A stretch of DNA of 64,000 nt, from NCBI RefSeq assembly GCF_002846415.1, contig NZ_PJMX01000001.1, positions 7,998,001 to 8,062,000 on the forward strand. Reading direction: 5' to 3'. The position numbers and the translations under genes were made by a program. Numbering within the stretch: the first letter of the stretch is position 1; the number at the start of each line of letters is the position of its first letter. A model generated the notes under the pieces. The model saw only the letters and a list, made by a program, of their open reading frames with translations, was not told where the DNA came from and did not search any database. Positions 45,405 through 53,554 of the stretch are shown here, in pieces. Origin of the DNA: Streptomyces sp. TLI_146. Its GTDB lineage: Bacteria > Actinomycetota > Actinomycetes > Streptomycetales > Streptomycetaceae.

Positions 45405-46193
45405 TCACTCCCGCCCGGACGCCCCGGTGCCCGAGGGCTTGGACACGACCAACAAGTCCACCACGTACGTCTCTTCGACCATCCCACCCGGGAAGACCTC
45501 GCTCAGCAGTGTGCGTTCCCGCGCCCGGAACTCCTTGGTCCTGGCCTCGCCCAGCACCAGGAACGCCGAGTGGCTGGTGATGTTCGCCAGGTGGGTGTCG
45601 AGCGGCACGGTCCGGCTCCAGCGCAGCAGACGGCGGGTGAAGGGGAGGTCGGACAGGCCCGCGAGGCGGCCGGCGCGGACGGTCTCGGGGCGGGCGCGGT
45701 CCTTGGGGGCGACGCCGCACGAGTGTGCGATGCGCTCGTCCTGGGCGGTGGCCCAAGGTACGTCGGGGGCATTGGTGTTCCACCACAGGGCGAGCGCTCC
45801 GCCGGGCCGCAGCACCCGGAGCGCTTCCGGCACCGAGCGGCTGGTGTCCGTCCAGTGCCAGGACTGCGCGTACGCGATCAGATCGCAGGAGCGGTCGGCG
45901 AGCGGCAGGGCGTTTCCGTCGCCCCGGACGATCGGCACGTCGGGCAGGGCGCGGCGGAACTCGGCGGCCATGCCGTCGCCCGGCTCCACGGCGATGACCT
46001 CGGCGCCCCGCTCCCGCAGCAGCGTGGTGGCGATGCCCGTGCCCGCGCCGACATCCGCGACGCGGGCTCCCGCGAGCCGGCGCCCCGTGATCTCCTCGAT
46101 GGCGCTGAAGAGGCCGGGCGGGTAGGAGGGGCGATTCGCGGCGTACTGGGCGGCGGCCGCGTTGAAGGAAAGCGCGGGGGAAACAGCTGTCAT
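45405..46193 (-). CDS. class I SAM-dependent methyltransferase
   Basis: 262 residues from ATG 46193, eight bases after GGAGG. Motif I is VADVGAGTGIATTLLRERGAEVIAVEP, followed by LPLADRSCDLIAYAQSWHW and LRVLRPGGALALWWN. The substrate is not indicated. Its 3' end runs into the truncated regulator. Confidence 0.87.
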   Translation of the reverse strand: MTAVSPALSFNAAAAQYAANRPSYPPGLFSAIEEITGRRLAGARVADVGAGTGIATTLLRERGAEVIAVEPGDGMAAEFRRALPDVPIVRGDGNALPLADRSCDLIAYAQSWHWTDTSRSVPEALRVLRPGGALALWWNTNAPDVPWATAQDERIAHSCGVAPKDRARPETVRAGRLAGLSDLPFTRRLLRWSRTVPLDTHLANITSHSAFLVLGEARTKEFRARERTLLSEVFPGGMVEETYVVDLLVVSKPSGTGASGRE

Positions 46194-46420
46194 GCCTTCA
46201 TCCTCCACCTCGCACCCTGCCGGGCCACGGGGTGATCCGGCGGCACCCGGCGCGCGTCGGCCACGAACGGGGATTTGTTGGCCGAGGGAGTGCTGTTTAG
46301 CCGGGGGCGACGGCTGTCACGCTCGATCCAGCCCTAGTGGCTCCGGCGGCACGGCTTTCTCCTGGCCCGGTCGCCGGGTGCGGTGCACGCGGAGGTCCCC
46401 CGTCTCGGCGTCCGCCGCGG

Positions 46421-46454
46421 GTGTCTGCCCGCCCATCGGGCGGCGGGCAGACAC
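46421..46454. terminator. hairpin terminator
   Basis: Perfect 13-bp arms GTGTCTGCCCGCC (46421-46433) and GGCGGGCAGACAC (46442-46454) with an 8-base loop, 25 bases beyond the end of the SRPBCC gene on the minus strand. Confidence 0.8.
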
Positions 46455-46478
46455 CCCTCCCGGGTGAGAGCCCGGTGC

Positions 46479-46943
46479 TCACGCACGTCCTGGGCGCGGG
46501 AGTCGGGTCAGCGCCCTGTCCGCGGTGTCGAGGATGTTGCGGAACGTGCGGGTGATGACCGGTCGTGCCAGGCGCCGGGTGAGGAAGGCGCCGACGAGCG
46601 GTACGGGGATCTCGGCGCGCGTGGTCCAACGCACCAGGGTGCCGTCGGCGGCCTCGCTGAGCTCCACCCGCCCCAGCTCGTGCCGTGACGGCGGCAGGCT
46701 GCGCTCGACGACGTACTCGGTGGCGTACGGCGGTTCGTACCGTGTGACGCGCTCCCGGAACCAGCCGATCACCCAGAGGTGACTGCGCACCGCGCCGACG
46801 CCGTAGGGCGCGCCCTCGCCGTGCCGGGCCAGACGGCAGCGCAGCACGAGGGGCGAGGCGGTGTAGCGGGTGGTCGTGGTGAGCCACGCGAACACCTCGT
46901 CGATCGGGGCGTCGATGACGCGTTCAACGGTCATGGTCTCCAC
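46479..46943 (-). CDS. SRPBCC-family polyketide-cyclase-like protein
   Basis: 154 residues from GTG 46943, nine bases after AAGGAGG. VERVIDAPIDEVFAWLTTTTRY begins the START-like fold; the late VPLVGAFLTRRLARPVITRTFRNILD helix completes it. The ligand is unknown. No polyketide gene is nearby. Confidence 0.85.
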   Translation of the reverse strand: METMTVERVIDAPIDEVFAWLTTTTRYTASPLVLRCRLARHGEGAPYGVGAVRSHLWVIGWFRERVTRYEPPYATEYVVERSLPPSRHELGRVELSEAADGTLVRWTTRAEIPVPLVGAFLTRRLARPVITRTFRNILDTADRALTRLPRPGRA

Positions 46944-47370
46944 GGCTGGTGACCTCCTTTGCTGAGTGACAGCGACACCCATCGAGACAGACCGGCCGCG
47001 CCAAACGTGACAGTTCGTGGCGGTGAGTCGCTACCACCCTGGCCCTGGCCGTCCTGCCGATGCGGGCAAGTGTGAGGTGACCGGATCCGTACGCGATGCG
47101 GGGTCATCTGCCATCGCGCAACCGCACCCGGACGTCAAGGTGCAATGCGGCCACGTGACTGGATCAATTCAGTGCTGAGGAAGCCTTCGTGGAGCCCGTG
47201 TGCCTGCTGAACCGCGCGGCGTGACACCGTCGAACCTCGCCTCACCGACCGCGATACCGCGCACGAACACCCCAGCACTGTGGCCGGATTAGTCGTCTGA
47301 CAGGTGTTCGGATCCGGCAATACTCAAGGACTGGGAAATCCGTCCCAATTCCTACGTCCGGAGGCCGCAG
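46944..47370. other. 427-base intergenic region before lanA
   Basis: No supported gene. It must contain the promoters of the SRPBCC gene and of lanA; the GGAGG for lanA lies at about 47359. No convincing -35/-10 pair or strong hairpin could be fixed by eye. Confidence 0.5.
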
Positions 47371-47571
47371 ATGCCCCAGACCAATGTTCCCGCAACCGCC
47401 GTGCTCAACGCCTGGCTGTCGGGCGCCGAGAGTGCGTACGGTCAGTCCAACCCCGCAGGTCCGCTCTATGTCGGCGGCGCAGCCGCCGAGGCCGCGCTCA
47501 CGGACCCGACCGACTCCCTCTACGGCTTCTGCTCCAGCCCCACCGGGTCGCGCGGAAGCTGGTGTTGCTGA
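47371..47571 (+). CDS. lanA: class II lanthipeptide precursor
   Basis: 66 residues, ATG nine bases after CCGGAGG. The leader has LNAWLSGAESAYGQS and a VGG at residues 34-36, a possible double-glycine-type cleavage region. The C-terminal core is rich in modifiable residues: S49, C54, S55, S56, T58, S60, S63, C65, C66. With three cysteines it could form up to three (methyl)lanthionine rings. LanM follows 190 bases downstream. I do not recognise the core; it is unlike cinnamycin- or mersacidin-type cores as I remember them. Confidence 0.82.
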   Translation: MPQTNVPATAVLNAWLSGAESAYGQSNPAGPLYVGGAAAEAALTDPTDSLYGFCSSPTGSRGSWCC

Positions 47572-47760
47572 TCACCGACGGCTGCTGACCGTCCCGCGGA
47601 GTGCGCCTGTCGGGGGCACCGCCGCTGAGTGACGTACGCGGTCAGGAGCGTACGGACAGAGTGGGGAACCGCTCACCATGCCAAGGCGTGCGTCCGCGCA
47701 CCCGAGGCTGGTCGCGGTTCCCCATGCCGTGTGAAGCACCCTGCGAGGGAGGGGCGGGCC

Positions 47761-50574
47761 GTGGACGCATCGGCGCCGGACAAGAGGGACGAGGCGGAGT
47801 GGTTCGCCCGCCCGGTACGGAACATCGCCCGCCCGTGGCGGGAGGAACTGGCCCGGCGGCTGGGAGCCGTGGACGGGTTGGAGAGCGCGGAGCGGGACGT
47901 GCTGCTGGACGCCGGGGACACCGCCCTGATGAGGTCCTTGCACGCGAAGCTGTCCCGGCTGTTCCTGATCGAGCTGCACGCACTGCGTATGGCGGAGGGT
48001 GCCGGGGACGGATCCGGCACGGCGACGTGGGCCGCGTTCATCGAACAGGCCGACGACGAGGACTATCTCGACCGGCTGGCCGAGCGGTACCCCACCCTCG
48101 GGACGCGGATCGCGTCGGTGGCACGGCTGTCGGTGGCCGCCACGGCCGGTTTCGCGGCCCGGCTCGCCTCGGACCGCGAACTGCTGAAGCCGCTGCTGGG
48201 AGCACCCGCGGGGGAGATACGGGCCGTCGAGTTCGGGGAGGGCGACAGCCACCGCGGCGGTCTGACGGTCAGCCGCGTCGACTTCGACGGCGGCAGCGTC
48301 ATGTACAAACCCCGGCCGTCCCAGGCCGACGTGGCTCTGGGCGCGCTGCTGGACGAGGTGTTCGCGGACTTCCCCGGTGCCCCGTCGCCCACCGAGCGCA
48401 TCCGGGTGCCGCATACGTTGGTGCGTGAGGGATACGGCTGGTCCGAGTTCGTCCGCCACCGCTACTGCGCGGGCGACGCCGAACTCGCCGCCTTCTACCG
48501 CAACGTCGGACACTGGCTGGCCGTCCTCCGCTTCACCGGAGGCACCGACATGCACGCCGAGAACATGATCGCGGCGGGCCCGGTGCCGGTGATCGTGGAC
48601 GCGGAGACCCTCTTCGACGCCCCCGCGCCCTTCCCGGCCAGCGGCCGGGGCGACGCCGTGGACGTGGCGGCGGCGGCCATCCGCCGCACGGTGCTGCGTA
48701 CCGGACTGCTGCCCGTGCGCGGCACCGGCTTCGCGCTCGGCGGGGTGGACATCTCCGGAGTCGGCTCACTGCCGGGCCAACAACCGCTGATCCCCAACCC
48801 CGTGATCGCGGACGGTGGTACGGCCAAGGCCCGCTTCGAGGTGGACCTGGTGGCCGTGCCCACCGCGGGCAACCACCCCAGCCCCACCCCGGTGCTGCAC
48901 GCGTACTGGGACCGGATCCTGGCCGGGTTCCGCGAGATGACCGCACACCTGCGCAGGCCCGGCACCGACCCGTACCTGCTGCTGCGCCGCTTCGAAGGCG
49001 CCCAGGCGCGGCGGATCCTGCGGCCCACGCAGGCGTATGTGGAGATCGGCCGGATGCTGTGGCATCCCGCGTCGCTGCACGACGAGGCGGCGGCCGTCGA
49101 GCGCGCCCGCGACATCCTGCGGCGCAACGCCGAGGTGCTGCCGGGTGCCCCGACCGACCGCGCGGCCATCGACGGCGAGATAGCGGACCTGCTGGCCGGG
49201 GACGTACCGATGTTCACCTTCACCGTGGACCCGGCCGACATACGGGCCACCATCGAGGACTGGCACACCGCCGACCTGCCCCTGGAGGAGTCGGTGATCC
49301 AGGACGCGCTGGTGGGCGCGTACCTCAACGAGCGCACACTGCCCGCGCGGGTGCAGGAGGGCGCCCGCGACCCGCATGCCCGTGACCGGGAGCGGCGGCG
49401 CCGCGACCTGGCCGTGCGGATGGTACGGCGGCTGTGCGACGGCGCGGTGCGCGGCCAGGACGGCACGGTCACCTGGATCAGCCCGGTCTTCACCCCGGCC
49501 GGCTGGTCCATCAGGGTGCTGCCCGCCGACCTCTACACCGGGCAGGGCGGTGTGGTGCTGACGCTCGCGGAGTACGTGGCCGAGGTGCGGGCGGGCCGGG
49601 CGGACGAAGTCCCGGGCGTCACCGAGGCGTTCGAGGGTGCGCTGCGGGTGCTCATCAGCACCGAGGACCGTACGCCGACGCCGTCGGCCGGTGCGTTCAG
49701 CGGTGCGGCGTCGCAAGTATGGACGTGGTTGGCGCTGCACCGGGTGCTGGGCGAGGACTGGTTGGTGGAGCGGGCGGCCCAACGTGCCCTGCTCCTCGCA
49801 CAGGGACGTCTGGTCGAGGATGATGTGGAGGTGGACCTCCTGAACGGCGCGGCCGGGGGAGTGGTTCCGCTGCTCGGCCTGGCCGAGGCGACCGGGCAGG
49901 ACCGCTGGCTCGCCGCCGCCGCGCACATCGGTCGGCGGCTGTCCGGGCTCGCCACCGTCGACGCGAGCGGCGCCCGTTGGACGACCCGGCTCAACCCCGA
50001 GGGCATCGGCGGCTTCGCGCACGGCGCCACCGGTATCGGCTGGTCGCTGGCCCGGCTCGCCCTGAGCGACGCGGGCTCCGCGGCCGAGCGCCGCGGCTGG
50101 ACCCACCTGGCCGAACGGGCCTTCGCCTACCAGGAGTCCCTCTACCGGCCCGAACAAGGCAACTGGCAAGACGTACGCGTCGGCGCCGAGGAGGACTTCT
50201 TCACCAGCTGGTGCCACGGCAGCGCGGGTGTCGGCATCGGCATGCTCGATCTCCACCGGCGTACGGGCGATCCGGCCCCCCTCGACATGGCCCGACGCGC
50301 CGCGCGCGCGTGCGCCGCCGAGGGTTTCGGCTGGAGCCACACCCTGTGCCACGGGGACCTCGGGCTGTGGGAGTTCCTCACATCCCTGGGCCATGGCAAC
50401 GCCGAGGACCTCGACGGCGAGATCCTCACCGGCCTCGAACAACGCGGCCCGGTAGGGGGTTTGGCGCGTGAAGCGTTCTCCCCGAGCCTGATGTCCGGCC
50501 TCTCGGGAGTGCTCCACACGCTCCTGCGCATGCACCCCGAGGCCACGCTGCCGAATCCCCTCCTGCTGGACTGA
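47761..50574 (+). CDS. lanM: class II lanthionine synthetase LanM
   Basis: 937 residues from GTG 47761, preceded by GAGGGAGGGG. The N-terminal dehydratase half (DUF4135, about 100-550) phosphorylates and eliminates Ser/Thr; MYKPRPSQAD and GTDMHAENMI (H265, N268) are active-site segments. The C-terminal LanC-like cyclase (about 600-937) has zinc ligands C818 in SWCHGSAG and C863-H864 in LCHGDLG, with FAHGATGIG ahead. It acts in the cytosol on the LanA peptide. No LanT transporter-protease or LanP is present on either side, so export must come from elsewhere. The stop lies in a terminator loop. Confidence 0.95.
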   Translation: MDASAPDKRDEAEWFARPVRNIARPWREELARRLGAVDGLESAERDVLLDAGDTALMRSLHAKLSRLFLIELHALRMAEGAGDGSGTATWAAFIEQADDEDYLDRLAERYPTLGTRIASVARLSVAATAGFAARLASDRELLKPLLGAPAGEIRAVEFGEGDSHRGGLTVSRVDFDGGSVMYKPRPSQADVALGALLDEVFADFPGAPSPTERIRVPHTLVREGYGWSEFVRHRYCAGDAELAAFYRNVGHWLAVLRFTGGTDMHAENMIAAGPVPVIVDAETLFDAPAPFPASGRGDAVDVAAAAIRRTVLRTGLLPVRGTGFALGGVDISGVGSLPGQQPLIPNPVIADGGTAKARFEVDLVAVPTAGNHPSPTPVLHAYWDRILAGFREMTAHLRRPGTDPYLLLRRFEGAQARRILRPTQAYVEIGRMLWHPASLHDEAAAVERARDILRRNAEVLPGAPTDRAAIDGEIADLLAGDVPMFTFTVDPADIRATIEDWHTADLPLEESVIQDALVGAYLNERTLPARVQEGARDPHARDRERRRRDLAVRMVRRLCDGAVRGQDGTVTWISPVFTPAGWSIRVLPADLYTGQGGVVLTLAEYVAEVRAGRADEVPGVTEAFEGALRVLISTEDRTPTPSAGAFSGAASQVWTWLALHRVLGEDWLVERAAQRALLLAQGRLVEDDVEVDLLNGAAGGVVPLLGLAEATGQDRWLAAAAHIGRRLSGLATVDASGARWTTRLNPEGIGGFAHGATGIGWSLARLALSDAGSAAERRGWTHLAERAFAYQESLYRPEQGNWQDVRVGAEEDFFTSWCHGSAGVGIGMLDLHRRTGDPAPLDMARRAARACAAEGFGWSHTLCHGDLGLWEFLTSLGHGNAEDLDGEILTGLEQRGPVGGLAREAFSPSLMSGLSGVLHTLLRMHPEATLPNPLLLD

Positions 50575-50592
50575 AGGAGGGGATTCGGCAGC
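50547..50592. terminator. 17-bp perfect hairpin with the lanM stop codon in its loop
   Basis: Arms GCTGCCGAATCCCCTCC (50547-50563) and GGAGGGGATTCGGCAGC (50576-50592). The 12-base loop TGCTGGACTGAA carries the TGA at 50572-50574. The last codons of lanM form the ascending arm. It also serves the convergent chaplin-like gene. Confidence 0.9.
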
Positions 50593-50603
50593 GGTCCGAC
50601 GGC

Positions 50604-50882
50604 TCAGCCGATGCTGTTGCCGCAGATGTTGATGGGGATGTGGATGGGAATCTGGACCAGATTTCCGGAGCCGACGCCGGGGGAGCCGGAGACGGATCCC
50701 TCGGCGTAGGCGCCGGGATCGCTGTGGGTGCACTCCCTTCCACCGTCGTCGTCATAGCGGTGGCGGTCGCCGTAGCCGTAACCGTGGTTCGGACCATGGT
50801 CGGCGAGGGCGGGTGCGGCGCAGGTGAGGGTCAGGGTGGTGCCGACTACCGCGGCGAGCAGGTACTTCTTGGTGTTGGTCAT
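50604..50882 (-). CDS. short chaplin-like secreted protein with half a chaplin domain
   Basis: 92 residues from ATG 50882. The signal is TKKYLLAAVVGTTLTLTCAAPALA. The mature part has a His/Tyr/Gly/Asp-rich linker HGYGYGDRHRYDDDGG, then SPGVGSGNLVQIPIHIPINICGNSIG. This is the first half of a chaplin domain; the usual LLNPAFGN segment and second cysteine are absent. One more cysteine (RECTHS) could pair with it. Chaplins coat aerial hyphae as surface-active amyloids. It converges on lanM, 30 bases apart. Confidence 0.8.
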   Translation of the reverse strand: MTNTKKYLLAAVVGTTLTLTCAAPALADHGPNHGYGYGDRHRYDDDGGRECTHSDPGAYAEGSVSGSPGVGSGNLVQIPIHIPINICGNSIG

Positions 50883-50947
50883 ATGGACATGAAAACCGGT
50901 GGACTCGGATCCCGCGCGCGGTGGGATCGCAGGTTCACTCACTTGCC

Positions 50948-50998
50948 CGAAGCGCCTGTCCGAAGCGACTTCCGAAGCGCCTTCCCAAGCGTCTGCTC
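50948..50998. repeat. four tandem 12-13 bp repeats upstream of the chaplin-like gene
   Basis: Units CGAAGCGCCTGTC, CGAAGCGACTTC, CGAAGCGCCTTCC and CAAGCGTCTGCTC run head to tail from 66 bases before the gene start (minus strand). Possible binding array for a regulator. Confidence 0.75.
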
Positions 50999-51067
50999 GT
51001 CGCGGGTGGGAAAAGACGAAGGCGAGAAGGTCATCGCCTCCTCGCCACTCTCAATGTATAGCGCACA

Positions 51068-51091
51068 GGGGGGCTTGCGGCAAGGCCCCCC
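51068..51091. promoter_or_regulatory. rifamycin-associated-element-like palindrome before rox
   Basis: A G6 run, CTTGC-G-GCAAG, then GC6: the two arms are complementary. It sits 55 bases before the rox start and after an AT-rich TGTATAGC. As I recall it, the published element is a roughly 19-bp inverted repeat of the form GGGGCTTGCGGCAAG, upstream of rifamycin-inactivating genes in actinomycetes. Confidence 0.72.
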
Positions 51092-51146
51092 TTGTACCGC
51101 AGAATCACGGGACAACGCCAGGACCTGCGGAAATGGGAAAATTTTG

Positions 51147-52625
51147 ATGATCGACGTGGCCATTGTCGGCGGCGGACCGACGGGCTTGATGCTCGCCGGT
51201 GAACTGCGACTGCACGGCGTACGGGTGGTCGTGCTGGAGAAGCTGGCCGAGCCCACCGAGCAGTCCCGCGGGCAGGGCCTGCACGCGCGCAGCGTCGAGC
51301 TGATGGACCAACGCGGCCTGCTGGACCGGTTCTCGGCGGTCAGTGAGAAGTTCCAGGTCGGCGGTCTCTTCGGCGGCATCGTGAAGCCGTGGCCGGAGAG
51401 TCTGGACACGGCTCACGCGTACGGCCTCGCCCACCCCCAGCCGGTGACCGAGCGGCTGCTCGACGAGCGCGCCCGCGAACTCGGCACCGAGATCCGGCGC
51501 GGCTGCGAAGTGGTCGGGCTGAGCCAGGACGAGAACGGGGTGACCGTCGAGCTGGCGGACGGTACGCAGGTGCGCTCGCGCTATCTCGTCGGGTGCGACG
51601 GCGGCCGCAGCGCGGTGCGCAAGCTGCTCGGCATCGGTTTCCCCGGCGTGCCCGCGACGGTCGAGACGCTGGTGGGCCAGATGGAGGTGGCCGAGGATCC
51701 GGCGACGGTCGCCGCCGCCGTCAAGGAAGTCAACAAGACCCAACTGCGCTTCGGTGTCACCCCGCCCGACGGGAACGGGGTGTGCCGCGTCGTCCTGCCC
51801 GCCGACGGGGTGGCCGAGGACCGTGCGAGCGAGCCTACCCTCGACGAGTTCAAGCAGCAGCTGCGCGCCTACGCGGGCACCGACTTCGGTGTGCACTCGC
51901 CGCGTTGGCTGTCCCGGTTCGGCGACGGGACCCGGCAGGCCGAGCACTACCGGGTCGGCCGGGCGTTCCTGGCCGGGGACGCGGCGCACATCCACCCGCC
52001 GACCGGTGGACAGGGGATGAACCTCGGCCTGCAGGACGCCTTCAACCTCGGCTGGAAGCTGGCCGCCGCGGTCAACGGGTGGGCGCCGGAGGGGCTCCTC
52101 GACAGCTACCACGCCGAACGCCACCCGGTGGGCGCCGCCGTGCTGGACAACACCCGCGCGCAGATCACCCTGATGGGAGCCGAGCCGGGCCCGACCGCGC
52201 TGCGCGAGCTGTTCTCGAAGCTGATGGACTTCGAGGAGGTGAACCGGTACGTGACCGGGATGATCACCGCGGTCGAGATCCGCTACGACTTCGGCGAAGG
52301 CGACGGCGAGGGCGACGGCGACGGCGAGGGTGAAGGCGAGAGCGGGGGGCACGAACTGCTCGGCCTGCGGCTGCGGGACGTGAAGCTGAAGCGAGGGCGT
52401 CTGTACGAGCTGATGCACGGCGGCCGCGGACTGCTCCTCGACCAGACCGGCCGGCTCTCGGTGGAGGGCTGGGCGGACCGGGTCGACCACGTCGTCGACG
52501 TCAGCGAGGAACTGGACGTGCCCGCGGTGCTGCTGCGGCCGGACGGCCACGTGGTGTGGGCCGGTGACGATCAGCAGAAGATGCTCGGCCAGTTGACGAA
52601 GTGGTTCGGCGCCGCCACCGGCTGA
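51147..52625 (+). CDS. rox: rifampicin monooxygenase (Rox-type FAD hydroxylase)
   Basis: 492 residues. Class A flavin monooxygenase: GxGxxG in IDVAIVGGGPTGLMLAGELRL, the DG motif in YLVGCDGGRSAVR, and the FAD-ribityl GDAAHIHPPTGGQGMNLGLQDAFNLGWKLA block. The overall sequence, including SRGQGLHARSVELMDQRGLLDRF and the C-terminal DVPAVLLRPDGHVVWAGDDQ, closely follows Streptomyces Rox as I remember it; Rox hydroxylates and linearises rifampicin. Residues 383-398 are a (Gly-Asp/Glu)8 insert not expected in the family. ATG 51147 has only a weak GGAAA site. The palindrome upstream supports rifamycin-type control. Confidence 0.85.
   Translation: MIDVAIVGGGPTGLMLAGELRLHGVRVVVLEKLAEPTEQSRGQGLHARSVELMDQRGLLDRFSAVSEKFQVGGLFGGIVKPWPESLDTAHAYGLAHPQPVTERLLDERARELGTEIRRGCEVVGLSQDENGVTVELADGTQVRSRYLVGCDGGRSAVRKLLGIGFPGVPATVETLVGQMEVAEDPATVAAAVKEVNKTQLRFGVTPPDGNGVCRVVLPADGVAEDRASEPTLDEFKQQLRAYAGTDFGVHSPRWLSRFGDGTRQAEHYRVGRAFLAGDAAHIHPPTGGQGMNLGLQDAFNLGWKLAAAVNGWAPEGLLDSYHAERHPVGAAVLDNTRAQITLMGAEPGPTALRELFSKLMDFEEVNRYVTGMITAVEIRYDFGEGDGEGDGDGEGEGESGGHELLGLRLRDVKLKRGRLYELMHGGRGLLLDQTGRLSVEGWADRVDHVVDVSEELDVPAVLLRPDGHVVWAGDDQQKMLGQLTKWFGAATG
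52293..52340 (+). repeat. eight 6-base microsatellite repeats inside rox
   Basis: GGC-GA(A/C/G) repeated eight times encodes alternating Gly and Asp/Glu at residues 383-398, in frame, inside the segment that normally reads YDFGEGH(D/E)LLG. Confidence 0.85.
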
Positions 52626-52641
52626 GCGTGTGCCGCCCGGC

Positions 52642-52680
52642 CCGGCCGGGGTGCGCGGTGTGTCCGCGCGCCCCGGCCGG
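52642..52680. terminator. 17-bp hairpin terminator
   Basis: CCGGCCGGGGTGCGCGG (52642-52658) and CCGCGCGCCCCGGCCGG (52664-52680) pair with one mismatch around a 5-base loop. It lies between the convergent rox and phosphatase genes. Confidence 0.88.
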
Positions 52681-52685
52681 TCTGG

Positions 52686-53474
52686 TTACGGCAGGAAGTA
52701 CATCGGGTTGGGGATCTTGTACGTCTTGTCGGCGTGGCCGCCCGCGAGGTCGGTGTACTGGTCGCCGAGGTTGGCGACGATGCGGTAGCCGAGGCTCTCG
52801 ATGTGCTGGCGGGTGCCCGCCTTGTAGTCGACCGTGGAACACGTCCACTTCGGCTTGCCGCAGCTCAGGTAGGCGGGCGGGTTGGCCTTGTCCTTGAGGA
52901 AGAAGTGCGCGCTGTCGACCGGGACGCCGTACCCCGCCTTGGTGAGGTTGGTGGCGCTCGCGTCGCGCTGCGAGACGTCGCGGCCGGTGAGGAAGAAGAC
53001 CGTCACACCCTTCTTCGCCGCGAAGTTGACCAGGTCGGGCATGCCGAACACGGCGATGGACTGCGCGCTCTGGACGTACGCGTTGAAGGCGGTGGCGTTG
53101 TACGCGAAGCCGTTCTTCTTCTCGTAGTCGTAGGTCAGCAGGGTCGTGTCGTCGACGTCGAGGACGATGGCGGGCTTACGGCCGTCCCGCCCCGGGTGCT
53201 CGGCGGCGTGCGCTATCTGGCGCTTGGCGCGCGCCTCGATCGCGGCGACCTGCTTGGCGTAGTTGCTGGTCGGGGAGGCCTGGTAGGCCCCGGTGGAGTC
53301 GGGAGCCCCGCCGTAGTAGGCGTTGATCTTGTCCTCGACCTTGGTGATGTTGGGGATCTCCTTGTCGCTCTTCGGCGTGCTGTTGCCCGCGGTGGCCGCG
53401 CCGGCGCCGTAGAAGGCGGCGCCGGTGACGGCGAGGGCGGCGAAGGTTGCTGCGGTTTTGGTGACAGTGCGCAT
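52686..53474 (-). CDS. secreted HAD-family acid phosphatase
   Basis: 262 residues from ATG 53474. The signal is KTAATFAALAVTGAAFYGAGAATAG. HAD motif I is VLDVDDTTLLTYDYE, motif II is VFFLTGRDVSQRD, and LGDQYTDLAGG holds the last acidic residues. This is the class B/C acid phosphatase and lipoprotein e(P4)-like branch, acting outside the cell on phosphate esters. Two cysteines (SCGKPKWTC) are likely a disulfide. It stands alone. Confidence 0.9.
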   Translation of the reverse strand: MRTVTKTAATFAALAVTGAAFYGAGAATAGNSTPKSDKEIPNITKVEDKINAYYGGAPDSTGAYQASPTSNYAKQVAAIEARAKRQIAHAAEHPGRDGRKPAIVLDVDDTTLLTYDYEKKNGFAYNATAFNAYVQSAQSIAVFGMPDLVNFAAKKGVTVFFLTGRDVSQRDASATNLTKAGYGVPVDSAHFFLKDKANPPAYLSCGKPKWTCSTVDYKAGTRQHIESLGYRIVANLGDQYTDLAGGHADKTYKIPNPMYFLP

Positions 53475-53554
53475 GGGCAAAGATCTACGCGCATCACACA
53501 CCGCCCCGCCAGGGGGTTTGATCAACTCTTTACCGCGAGGCGGTGCAAGAGTGG

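Noticed and set aside
46421..46454. Perfect inverted repeat as a possible attachment site or mobile-element end
   Set aside because: It lies just past a gene end, has a short loop and no duplicate or integrase nearby; a terminator is the simpler reading.
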